Shown in pieces: positions 1 through 6,520 of a stretch of 40,979 nucleotides of DNA. The stretch is from Synergistaceae bacterium (GTDB taxonomy: Bacteria > Synergistota > Synergistia > Synergistales > Aminobacteriaceae). Numbering within the stretch: position 1 is the first letter of the stretch; each line of letters begins with the position of its first letter. Both the position numbers and the translations under genes were made by a program. The notes below the pieces were generated by a model, which was not told where the DNA came from, made no database searches, and worked only from the letters and a program-made list of their open reading frames with translations. The stretch spans positions 1 to 40,979 of the forward strand of contig JAFSXS010000001.1 in the NCBI GenBank assembly GCA_017443945.1, given 5' to 3'.

Positions 1-69
1 CCCCCCACTACTCGGCATGAGCGTGGTAAAAATTTAATTGCTTATGATCACACTGGAGGCTATTAACTC

Positions 70-2835
70 ATGAAAAAATTATTTATTGCTTTGTTTTTGC
101 TTATATTTACAGTGAGAGCAGACGCAGATTTTGACCCTGAAAAAATTTTGCATTCAATGACCCTAAATGAAAAAGTCGGACAGTTATTCTTTATTCGTCC
201 TGACCAGCTAGACACAAATTTAACGCTCGAATCTATTCACAATGACAAGAAAAACGCGTATGGAGTCAAAAAATTTAATCCTGTAATGATCGAGACCCTG
301 AAAAATTTTCCGGCGGGAGGATTCGTAATGTTCCGCAAAAATTTAGAGAGTCCGGCGCAAATAAAAAATTTCAATCAGGCATTGAAAGACTCGAGTCAAA
401 TTTTACCGGTTATTGCAATCGACGAAGAAGGCGGACGAATAGCACGAATAGCTAATCATGAATCTTTCAGCGTTCCAAGATTCAAGAGTGCACAAGAAAT
501 CGCTAAAACCGGTCAAACCCGTAAAGCAGCTGAACAAATCGCGCAATATCTCAAAAATTTAGGCTTCAACATGAATTTTGCTCCCGTCGCTGATGTCAAC
601 ACTAACCCGAAAAATATAATAATCGGTGATAGAGCATTCGGAAATAATCCCGCATTTGTAGCAAAAAATGTGAGTGAATATCTTGACGGCCTTCACGCAC
701 ATAATATCGCAGGAAGCATTAAACATTTTCCCGGACACGGCGACACAACAAATGACACTCATTCAGGAAAAGTAACAATTTATAAAACTTGGCCGGAACT
801 CTTGAAAAATGAGATAATACCCTTCAAAGCGAATTTAAACAAGTCAGACTCAATGATGACAGCTCATATAAATTTGCCGAACGTAACGCGCGATAATTTG
901 CCTGCAACTCTTTCACATGAGCTCATAACCGGAAAATTACGCGAAGAATTACACTATGACGGAGTAATAATTACTGACGCACTTATGATGCGCGCAATCA
1001 GAGATAATTACACGTCAGAAGAGGCAGCAATTTTAGCAATCGAGGCGGGCTGTGATGTTCTGTTAATGCCTTATGATTATGTAGCAGCTTTCAACGGTAT
1101 AATTAATGCTGTAAAATCGGGCAGAATTTCAGAGTCAAGAATCAATCAAAGCGTGAGGAGAATCTTAATCATGAAGGAAAGAATACAACAAAATTTAAAA
1201 TGGTGGCAGAAATCAGCTGTCTATCAAATTTACCCGAAAAGTTTTGCTAATTCAGATAATAACGGTACAGGCGACATTAACGGCATAACAAGCAAATTAG
1301 ATTATTTACAAAGTCTCGGCGTAAAATCTTTATGGCTGACTCCTGTTTACCCTTCTCCCATGATTGATAACGGCTATGATGTCGCAGATTACGTGAATAT
1401 AGATAAATCTTTCGGAACAATGGCAGATTTCGATAATTTAATCGCAGAAGCAAATAAACGCGGCATAAAAATTGTTATGGATCTCGTATATAATCACACG
1501 TCAGACCAGCATAAATGGTTCATTGAGTCAAAATCGAGCCGGACAAATCCAAAATCAGACTGGTACATATGGCGCGACGCAAAATCAGACGGGACTCCCC
1601 CAACTAACTGGCGCGCAATTTTCGGCGGTAGTGCTTGGACGTGGTGCGAAGAGAGACAACAATATTATTTACACACTTTCGCGAAAGAACAGCCTGATTT
1701 AAACTGGGAAAATAAAGACGTGAGACAGGCATTATATGACGCTGCTAATTTCTGGATAAAAAAGGGTGTCGGAGGCTTCAGAATTGACGCGATAGTTTAC
1801 ATCAAGAAACCTGCAAAATTTGTTGACGGCAAACCCGACGCTAAAGACGGTTCAGTAAATATTCACTTAATGACAGCAAATACGCCGGGGATTCTTGATT
1901 TCTTGAGAGAGTTTAAGCGTGAAGTTTTTGACGGTCATGATATTTTCACGGTCGGAGAAGCAAATGGAGTCGCACCTGATGAACTTTCTCAATGGGTCGG
2001 CGATTATGGAGTCTTTGATATGTTGTTCGAGTTCAGCCACACAAATTTAGCGTTCAATAATTCAGAAATATGGTGCAGGCCGATAAACTGGAAATTAACG
2101 GATTTGAAGCGCGCCATTTCAGCGAGTCAGGAGGCAACAAGATTTAACGGATGGTACCCGATTTTTTTCGAGAATCACGACAGACCTAGAGCAGTAAATT
2201 ATTTCTTTCCTGAGGGAGCAGACACTAACAAAGCAGCAAAGGCACTCGCAGCAATTTTATTAACTTTGCGCGGGACACCGTTTATTTATCAGGGTCAAGA
2301 ATTAGGCATGACAAATATTAACTGGCAGGACATAAATATTTATGACGATATTTCTTCGCACGGACAATATAATTTAGCGATTAGTGAGGGCTTTACACCT
2401 GATGAGGCAATAAAATTTGTTCAGCGTTTCAGCCGGGACAACGCACGCACCCCAATGCAATGGAACGCAGGAATTAATGCAGGATTCAGCACTTCTAAAA
2501 CGTGGCTGCCGGTCAATGAAAATTATACGAGGATTAATGCAGAGAACGAGATAAAAGACTCTGACTCAGTGTTTAACTGGTATAAAAATTTGCTGGCATT
2601 CAGAAATAATAATAATATTTTGCTTGAAGGCGATTATCACGAAATTTTTGCTGACAGTGAAGAAATATTTGCGTTCGAGCGTTCACTAAACGGGGAAAAA
2701 ATTACTACAATTGTAAATTTCTCGCTGAAGCCCGTTAAGATTCCTGACAATATCGCCGGGAAAATTATATTTTGCAGTGAGAAAAACGCGCGCCCCAACG
2801 AATTACAGCCATTAGAAGCGCGAATATATTTATAA
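70..2835 (+). CDS. Secreted GH3 (NagZ-like) - GH13 (alpha-glucosidase) fusion glycosidase
   Basis: A 921-residue protein with an N-terminal signal peptide (about residues 1-19) and two complete catalytic modules. Residues ~25-367 are a GH3 beta-N-acetylhexosaminidase-like barrel. It has the KHFPGHGD motif at 218-225, the Asp/His acid-base loop (D229, H231) and the nucleophile D303 in VIITDALMM. Residues 368-921 match a full-length GH13 oligo-1,6-glucosidase or alpha-glucosidase, with the QPDLN motif, nucleophile D573 (GFRIDA), acid E630 (VGEA) and NHD at 702-704. Ala after the nucleophile is more typical of alpha-1,4 than alpha-1,6 specificity. A GGAGG lies 10 nt before the ATG. The GH13 module begins at an internal ATG (1171) with GAGGAG upstream, so a separate cytosolic GH13 product is possible. 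Domain calls are firm; substrate and the role of the fusion are inferred. Confidence 0.9.
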   Translation: MKKLFIALFLLIFTVRADADFDPEKILHSMTLNEKVGQLFFIRPDQLDTNLTLESIHNDKKNAYGVKKFNPVMIETLKNFPAGGFVMFRKNLESPAQIKNFNQALKDSSQILPVIAIDEEGGRIARIANHESFSVPRFKSAQEIAKTGQTRKAAEQIAQYLKNLGFNMNFAPVADVNTNPKNIIIGDRAFGNNPAFVAKNVSEYLDGLHAHNIAGSIKHFPGHGDTTNDTHSGKVTIYKTWPELLKNEIIPFKANLNKSDSMMTAHINLPNVTRDNLPATLSHELITGKLREELHYDGVIITDALMMRAIRDNYTSEEAAILAIEAGCDVLLMPYDYVAAFNGIINAVKSGRISESRINQSVRRILIMKERIQQNLKWWQKSAVYQIYPKSFANSDNNGTGDINGITSKLDYLQSLGVKSLWLTPVYPSPMIDNGYDVADYVNIDKSFGTMADFDNLIAEANKRGIKIVMDLVYNHTSDQHKWFIESKSSRTNPKSDWYIWRDAKSDGTPPTNWRAIFGGSAWTWCEERQQYYLHTFAKEQPDLNWENKDVRQALYDAANFWIKKGVGGFRIDAIVYIKKPAKFVDGKPDAKDGSVNIHLMTANTPGILDFLREFKREVFDGHDIFTVGEANGVAPDELSQWVGDYGVFDMLFEFSHTNLAFNNSEIWCRPINWKLTDLKRAISASQEATRFNGWYPIFFENHDRPRAVNYFFPEGADTNKAAKALAAILLTLRGTPFIYQGQELGMTNINWQDINIYDDISSHGQYNLAISEGFTPDEAIKFVQRFSRDNARTPMQWNAGINAGFSTSKTWLPVNENYTRINAENEIKDSDSVFNWYKNLLAFRNNNNILLEGDYHEIFADSEEIFAFERSLNGEKITTIVNFSLKPVKIPDNIAGKIIFCSEKNARPNELQPLEARIYL
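1155..1173 (+). promoter_or_regulatory. Possible internal ribosome binding site and start for the GH13 half
   Basis: GAGGAG at 1155-1160 is followed, 10 nt later, by an in-frame ATG at 1171 (residue 368). This is exactly where stand-alone GH13 oligoglucosidases begin. The site may be a relic of two separate genes or may still start a second protein. The sequence alone cannot tell. Confidence 0.4.
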
Positions 2836-2845
2836 CCGAGTCAAG

Positions 2846-2885
2846 CCGCCGCCTCGCCCCACCCACCCACCCTGCTCGGCGGCGG
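2846..2885. terminator. GC-rich hairpin between convergent genes
   Basis: CCGCCGCC (2846-2853) can pair with GGCGGCGG (2878-2885) around a C-rich 24-nt loop. It lies between the stops of the GH3-GH13 gene and glmS. There is no clear T tract on either side, so use as a terminator is probable but not certain. Confidence 0.45.
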
Positions 2886-2900
2886 AAAACCCTTCACATA

Positions 2901-4730
2901 TCACTCAACAGTAACGCTCTTTGCGAGATTTCTGGGCTTGTCAACGTCCAATTTTCTGGCAACTGCAACATAATAGCCGAGTAACTGCAACGGAATAACT
3001 GCGAGACTTGCTGCTAAATGCTCATCAGTTTCCGGGATATGAAATATAAAATCTGCTTCATCTTTCAACGCCTCACAGCCTCGAGTCGACACTACCAGCA
3101 AAAACGCTCCCCGACTCTTAGCTTCTAACATGTTGCTTGCTATTTTCTGATATAAATTTTTCTGGGTCATAATTCCTGCAACCAACATATTTTTCTCGAT
3201 TAAGCTGATAGGCCCGTGCTTCATTTCTCCTGCGGCACATGCTTCAGAGTGCAAATAACTAATTTCCTTCATCTTGAGGCTTCCTTCCATTGCGACGGCA
3301 TAATCAATATTTCGGCCAAGATAAAAGGCGTTGCGGGCATTTATGAATCTCTCGGCAATTTCCGCGAGTCTTCCTTTCTCGTCAAGAATCTCATCAATTT
3401 TTTCGGGCAATTTCTGAATCTCACTGATTAAATTTTCACAGCTCAAATCATCAAGAGTCCCGCGAATCTTTGCAAACTGTATAGCAAGAACGTAACACGC
3501 AATTAACTGCGCGCTGTATGCCTTTGTCGTTGCAACTGCTATTTCAGGGCCGGCCATCGTGTAAAAAACGCTGTCTGCCTCACGTGCGATAGTACTTCCG
3601 ACGACATTTACTATTGCAAGAGTCTTTATTTTATTTTCCTTTGCGAGTCTCATTGCTGCGAGGGTGTCTGCTGTTTCTCCTGACTGCGAAATTATGAGTG
3701 CGAGTGCGTTTTTATCGAGCGGCATTCTTCTATAACGAAATTCTGACGCTAATTCGACTCTGACGGGAATTTTTGCGAGATCCTCTATTACGTATTGAGC
3801 GACTGCCCCGGCGTGATAAGCTGACCCGCAAGCAATTATATAAATTTGTGAGATAGATTTTATTTGCCCGTCATTGAGTCCCATATCGCCCAAATCAATT
3901 TTGTTCGAGTGAAATACTGATCCGAAAGTGTCTTTAACTGCGCGCGCCTGCTCGTGAATTTCCTTCATCATGAAGTGTTCAAAGCCGCCTTTTTCTGCTG
4001 CCTGAGCGTCCCAAGTAACCTCGCTTAATTCTTTATGTTTTGCGTAACCTTCAGTATCAAAGAATCTGACGACACCTTTTTTTAACTGCACGATTTCCAT
4101 ATTGTCGAGATAATAAACCTGCTTTGTGTCCTGCAAAATGGCTGATACGTCGGAGGCCAGGAATGACTCGCCCTTGCCCTGACCAGCTATTAACGGCAAA
4201 TCTTTACGCGCTCCCCAGACCTCGCCGGGAAAATCTTTGAACAACAGCACGAAACAGTAAGAACCTTCAATTTTCTTGATTGCCTGAGTGATAGCTTTTA
4301 GGGGGCTCTTTTCCTGCTTATAATAGAAGTCGATTAATTTAACGGCTGCTTCTGTATCTGTCTGCGAATAAAATTCATAACCGTAATTAGCGAGCATATT
4401 TTTAATTTCGCGATAATTCTCGACTATTCCATTATGAACAGCGACAACTGCTGCATCATCACTCCATAAAGGGTGAGCGTTTGTGTCAGAAGGTTCGCCG
4501 TGAGTTGCCCATCGAGTGTGGCCTATGCCGCAAGTGCCTGACATGTCCTGACCAGAAATTTTTTCTTCTAAGACTTTGAGTCGGCCTTTATTCTTTGCGA
4601 TTTTCACGTTGTTATTGTCAAGAATTGCTATTCCTGCCGAGTCATAGCCTCTGTATTCAAGTTTTGCGAGTCCTGATAATAGAATCGAGTCTGCCTGCCT
4701 GTCTCCCGTGTAACCTAATATACCGCACAT
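2901..4730 (-). CDS. glmS: Glutamine--fructose-6-phosphate aminotransferase (isomerizing)
   Basis: 609 residues, the usual length for the family. The enzyme makes glucosamine-6-phosphate from fructose-6-phosphate and glutamine, the entry to cell-wall amino-sugar synthesis in the cytosol. The N-terminus MCGILGY supplies the Cys2 nucleophile of the class II glutaminase domain (residues ~2-220). Two SIS sugar-isomerase domains follow, with ACGSAYHAG and SQSGETADT motifs, and the protein ends KSVTVE as in other GlmS. Upstream on the coding strand AAGGGAG precedes the ATG. A TATAAT (plus coordinates 4765-4770) is a likely -10 element. No glmS ribozyme was recognised in the short leader. The gene diverges from the small-peptide array. 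Confidence 0.97.
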   Translation of the reverse strand: MCGILGYTGDRQADSILLSGLAKLEYRGYDSAGIAILDNNNVKIAKNKGRLKVLEEKISGQDMSGTCGIGHTRWATHGEPSDTNAHPLWSDDAAVVAVHNGIVENYREIKNMLANYGYEFYSQTDTEAAVKLIDFYYKQEKSPLKAITQAIKKIEGSYCFVLLFKDFPGEVWGARKDLPLIAGQGKGESFLASDVSAILQDTKQVYYLDNMEIVQLKKGVVRFFDTEGYAKHKELSEVTWDAQAAEKGGFEHFMMKEIHEQARAVKDTFGSVFHSNKIDLGDMGLNDGQIKSISQIYIIACGSAYHAGAVAQYVIEDLAKIPVRVELASEFRYRRMPLDKNALALIISQSGETADTLAAMRLAKENKIKTLAIVNVVGSTIAREADSVFYTMAGPEIAVATTKAYSAQLIACYVLAIQFAKIRGTLDDLSCENLISEIQKLPEKIDEILDEKGRLAEIAERFINARNAFYLGRNIDYAVAMEGSLKMKEISYLHSEACAAGEMKHGPISLIEKNMLVAGIMTQKNLYQKIASNMLEAKSRGAFLLVVSTRGCEALKDEADFIFHIPETDEHLAASLAVIPLQLLGYYVAVARKLDVDKPRNLAKSVTVE

Positions 4731-4752
4731 AAATAAATTTCTCCCTTCGTGA

Positions 4753-4781
4753 TTAATGCTAATAATTATACGTGATAAAAT
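4753..4781 (+). promoter_or_regulatory. Promoter of cassette 1
   Basis: TTAATG (4753-4758), a 17-nt spacer, then TAAAAT (4776-4781). The -10 is extended (TGATAAAAT). The same extended -10 recurs at the head of each cassette, but copies 2 and 3 have a different and weaker -35 region. Confidence 0.6.
4765..4770 (-). promoter_or_regulatory. Candidate -10 element of glmS
   Basis: TATAAT on the minus strand, 34 nt before the glmS start. No convincing -35 at 17 nt. It sits beside the divergent promoter of cassette 1. Confidence 0.4.
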
Positions 4782-4785
4782 ATTT

Positions 4786-4870
4786 TCCGGAGGGGCGTTC
4801 AGGTTTTATTTACTGGACGAGGCTATCTAGGGGACATCTCCTGAAGCCTATTTTGGCCGAAAGGAGGTGA
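4786..4870 (+). promoter_or_regulatory. Structured leader RNA of cassette 1 with switchable RBS
   Basis: Stem 1 pairs CGTTCAG (4796-4802) with CTGGACG (4813-4819). Stem 2 follows directly: AGGCT (4820-4824) with AGCCT (4845-4849), enclosing AGGGG/CTCCT (4829-4833, 4838-4842) around an ACAT loop. The strand CATCTCCT (4835-4842) can instead pair over 8 bp (one G-U) with the Shine-Dalgarno AGGAGGTG (4862-4869). The RBS AAGGAGGTGA is a near-full complement of a 16S 3' end. These pairings are read by eye, not folded by program. Confidence 0.65.
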
Positions 4871-4876
4871 GTAACA

Positions 4877-4984
4877 GTGAAAGAATTTCTTGACAGTATG
4901 ATAAAACTGCTACAGATAATTTCTTTATCCGCAACAGTTTTTGAAATAATACTTCGGGTGATTCGTTACTTGATTACCCACTAA
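4877..4984 (+). CDS. Small hydrophobic/amphipathic peptide, copy 1 (35 aa)
   Basis: GTG start 9 nt after GGAGG, stop TAA. The peptide begins MKEFLDSMIKLLQIIS and ends LRVIRYLITH. It is one predicted amphipathic or membrane-spanning helix with basic residues towards the C-terminus. It matches copy 3 at 24 of 35 positions, and at least eight of the shared codons differ only synonymously, which argues that the peptide is translated and selected. Length, hydrophobicity, a very strong RBS and a potentially self-masked leader resemble type I toxins such as TxpA, BsrG and Ldr. A secreted peptide or leaderless bacteriocin is the alternative. No family was recognised, and no export or immunity gene lies nearby. 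Confidence 0.75.
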   Translation: MKEFLDSMIKLLQIISLSATVFEIILRVIRYLITH

Positions 4985-5004
4985 CATTTAAGTTTTCGTT
5001 TATG

Positions 5005-5056
5005 AAGGCTTACTGAGGTGGGGCTCCAATCCCCGCTTCGGAGGCCTTTATTTCTT
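5005..5056 (+). terminator. Terminator of cassette 1
   Basis: GAGGTGGGG pairs with CCCCGCTTC around a 7-nt loop (5024-5030), with an outer AAGGC/GCCTT clamp, followed by TTTATTTCTTC. A typical intrinsic terminator. Confidence 0.85.
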
Positions 5057-5091
5057 CAATTCGTCCGACCTCTCCCGGCCGGATTGATTTA

Positions 5092-5097
5092 ATTATA
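5092..5097 (-). promoter_or_regulatory. Possible antisense -10 in the constant tail, copy 1
   Basis: Perfect TATAAT on the minus strand. An RNA started here would run back through the terminator into the 3' end of the peptide mRNA, like the antitoxin RNAs of TxpA/RatA-type systems. The -35 region is weak, so this is only suggestive. Equivalent sites are at 5420-5425 and 5761-5766. Confidence 0.3.
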
Positions 5098-5124
5098 CAA
5101 CATTCATTCATTCAGCACGTGATA

Positions 5125-5216
5125 AAATATTTTCCGGAGGGGCGTTCAGGTTTATTTACTGGACGAGGCTATCTAGGGGACATCTCCTGAAGCCTATTTT
5201 GGCCGAAAGGAGGTGA
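5125..5216 (+). promoter_or_regulatory. Structured leader RNA of cassette 2
   Basis: Same two stems and the same CATCTCCT versus AGGAGGTG alternative pairing as in cassette 1. The only difference is one T fewer in the first loop, which leaves every stem intact. Confidence 0.65.
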
Positions 5217-5220
5217 TAAC

Positions 5221-5304
5221 GTGAGAAATATAATAAAACTCGTCAAAGCCATTACTGACCTTGCACGAGCTTTAACGGATTTAATCCGAGCTTTCAAACG
5301 TTAG
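5221..5304 (+). CDS. Small cationic amphipathic peptide, copy 2 (27 aa)
   Basis: GTG start 7 nt after GGAGG, stop TAG. The peptide starts MRNIIKLVKAITDLARA and ends LIRAFKR. It has seven Lys/Arg and two Asp, so is strongly basic, and its hydrophobic residues fall with a helical period. It has no clear homology to the peptides of copies 1 and 3 although it uses the same leader and tail. In size and pattern it resembles phenol-soluble modulins or membrane-active toxins. That resemblance is physical, not a demonstrated relationship. Confidence 0.7.
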   Translation: MRNIIKLVKAITDLARALTDLIRAFKR

Positions 5305-5318
5305 CAATCTTCACTTTC

Positions 5319-5385
5319 AGGCTTTATGCTGTAGTGGGGATTCTCAAGACCCCGCTTCAACTGGCCTGATTTTGATTTTTTCTTC
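5319..5385 (+). terminator. Terminator of cassette 2
   Basis: AGTGGGG pairs with CCCCGCT inside an outer AGGC/GCCT clamp, followed by a T-rich run. The shape is kept although the sequence differs from copies 1 and 3. Confidence 0.75.
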
Positions 5386-5452
5386 AGTTCGTCCGACCTC
5401 TCCCGGCCGGATTGATTTAATTATACAACATTCATTCATTCAGCACGTGATA

Positions 5453-5545
5453 AAATATTTTCCGGAGGGGCGTTCAGGTTTTATTTACTGGACGAGGCTA
5501 TCTAGGGGACATCTCCTGAAGCCTATTTTGGCCGAAAGGAGGTGA
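5453..5545 (+). promoter_or_regulatory. Structured leader RNA of cassette 3
   Basis: Identical in sequence to the cassette 1 leader, including both stems and the alternative anti-Shine-Dalgarno pairing. Confidence 0.65.
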
Positions 5546-5550
5546 CAGCC

Positions 5551-5658
5551 ATGAAAGATTTTCTTGACGGCATGATAAAGCTGTTACAGATAATCTCGAT
5601 ATCCGCAACAGCCTTAGAAATTATTTTAAGGATTGTTCGTTGGTGGCTTGCCCACTAA
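5551..5658 (+). CDS. Small hydrophobic/amphipathic peptide, copy 3 (35 aa)
   Basis: ATG start 8 nt after GGAGG, stop TAA. The peptide begins MKDFLDGMIKLLQIIS and ends LRIVRWWLAH. Relative to copy 1 the changes are mostly conservative (E/D, L/I, V/I), with Trp-Trp replacing Tyr-Leu near the C-terminus. Aromatic and basic residues at that end suggest a membrane-interface anchor. Function unknown; a type I toxin-like or membrane-active peptide is the best guess. Confidence 0.75.
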   Translation: MKDFLDGMIKLLQIISISATALEIILRIVRWWLAH

Positions 5659-5673
5659 GGTTTGTCATCGTTG

Positions 5674-5726
5674 AAGGCTTACTGAGGTGGGGTTTGCGTC
5701 CCCGCTTCGGAGGCCTTTATTTTTTC
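5674..5726 (+). terminator. Terminator of cassette 3
   Basis: Same GAGGTGGGG/CCCCGCTTC stem with AAGGC/GCCTT clamp as copy 1, different loop, then TTTATTTTTTC. Confidence 0.85.
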
Positions 5727-5811
5727 GATTCGTCCGACCTCTCCCGGCCGGATTGATTTAATTATACAACATTCATTCATTCAGCACAGAAAAAAATACG
5801 TAGTCTATGAT

Positions 5812-5840
5812 TTGTTAAGTAGCTTAATCTGTTATAAAAT
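5812..5840 (+). promoter_or_regulatory. Promoter of the HIT-rpsU block
   Basis: TTGTTA (5812-5817), 17-nt spacer, TAAAAT (5835-5840), about 32 nt before the HIT gene start. Confidence 0.6.
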
Positions 5841-5871
5841 TTACACGTTAATTCAAGGAGGCTATAAAATT

Positions 5872-6210
5872 TTGAGTGATTGTATTTTCTGCAAGATCGC
5901 AAATAAAGAAATCCCGACAGAGTTCGTCTACAGTGATGATAAAGTCGTCGCATTCCGCGATTTAAATCCGCAGGCACCTGTTCACATTCTCGTGATACCG
6001 AGAGAACATTTTGACTCCGCCGTTGCAGTAAAAGATTCTTCCGTATGGAACAGCCTTCTTGATGCTGCAACAAAGGTCGCAAAACAATTCGGCCTCGATG
6101 AAAAAGGTTTCAGAATGGTAATCAACACAGGCGAACAGGGCGGACAGACAGTTCCTCATCTTCACCTGCATTTATTGGCAGGACGTAACCTCGGCTGGCC
6201 CCCCGGCTAG
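5872..6210 (+). CDS. HIT family nucleotide-binding hydrolase (HINT-like)
   Basis: 112 residues from a TTG start at 5872, chosen because AAGGAGG lies 10 nt upstream and the protein then starts MSDCIFCKIANKEIP as HINT proteins do. The histidine triad HLHLH is at residues 96-100, with the catalytic middle His98, followed by LLAGRNLGWPPG. Such proteins hydrolyse AMP-linked phosphoramidates in the cytosol. Cys4 and Cys7 may bind zinc. It sits just ahead of rpsU and yqeY, a common arrangement in many bacteria. Confidence 0.93.
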   Translation: MSDCIFCKIANKEIPTEFVYSDDKVVAFRDLNPQAPVHILVIPREHFDSAVAVKDSSVWNSLLDAATKVAKQFGLDEKGFRMVINTGEQGGQTVPHLHLHLLAGRNLGWPPG

Positions 6211-6252
6211 CTTTCTGACTGTACAGAGAATCCTGAAGGGAGGGAATGTAAC

Positions 6253-6450
6253 TTGACTACAGTAACCCGTAAAGACGGCGAGACTCTGGAAGATACGCTC
6301 CGAAGATTTAAACGCGAAGTCGCCAGAGTAGGCACATTGAGAGAAGCCCGCAGACGTGAGCACTACGAGAAGCCCAGTGACGCAAAGAAAATCAAACGCG
6401 CCGAGGCAGCCCGCAAACGCAAATCAATGCGGCACAGGAATCCGATCTAA
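6253..6450 (+). CDS. rpsU: 30S ribosomal protein S21
   Basis: 65 residues, TTG start with AAGGGAGGG about 8 nt upstream. The protein is very basic, and [18 protein letters not shown] followed by an Arg/Lys-rich tail is typical of S21. It assembles into the small subunit near the 16S 3' end and anti-Shine-Dalgarno. It follows the HIT gene by 42 nt and is probably co-transcribed with it. Confidence 0.95.
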   Translation: MTTVTRKDGETLEDTLRRFKREVARVGTLREARRREHYEKPSDAKKIKRAEAARKRKSMRHRNPI

Positions 6451-6463
6451 GCAATTAATGCTG

Positions 6464-6495
6464 GGGAGTCTAAATTAACGGACTCCCTAATAATT
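6464..6495 (+). terminator. Hairpin after rpsU
   Basis: GGGAGTC (6464-6470) pairs with GACTCCC (6481-6487) around a 10-nt loop. The following TAATAATTT is only moderately T-rich, so termination may be partial. Confidence 0.5.
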
Positions 6496-6520
6496 TACAC
6501 ATTTTCAGGAGGTTTTATTT

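Larger units (their letters stand above)
4772..5118 (+). repeat. Small-peptide cassette, copy 1 of 3 (347 bp)
   Basis: First unit of a three-unit direct repeat. Order: extended -10 promoter, 100-nt leader, 35-codon ORF, hairpin terminator, constant tail from 5060. Leader and tail are essentially identical between units, while the ORF and terminator loop differ. The tail contains the palindrome CCGGCCGG at 5075-5082. Confidence 0.95.
5119..5446 (+). repeat. Small-peptide cassette, copy 2 of 3 (328 bp)
   Basis: Same leader as copies 1 and 3, with a single T missing in the loop of stem 1, and the same 58-nt tail (from 5388). The ORF is unrelated in sequence to the other two. Confidence 0.95.
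5447..5787 (+). repeat. Small-peptide cassette, copy 3 of 3 (341 bp)
   Basis: Leader identical to copy 1 over 99 nt. The ORF is homologous to copy 1 and the constant tail runs from 5729 to 5787. After it the sequence becomes unique and the HIT gene promoter begins. Confidence 0.95.

Noticed and set aside
4731-4800. glmS ribozyme or riboswitch ahead of glmS
   Set aside because: The space before glmS is short and dominated by the divergent cassette promoter; no glmS ribozyme core was recognised.
4772-4870. Known riboswitch class (c-di-GMP, preQ1, ZTP, THF, guanidine, T-box)
   Set aside because: None of the consensus cores I remember fits the leader; a new structure or plain toxin-mRNA folding is preferred.
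4772-5787. CRISPR array
   Set aside because: Units are ~340 bp with ORFs and terminators, not short repeats with unique spacers.
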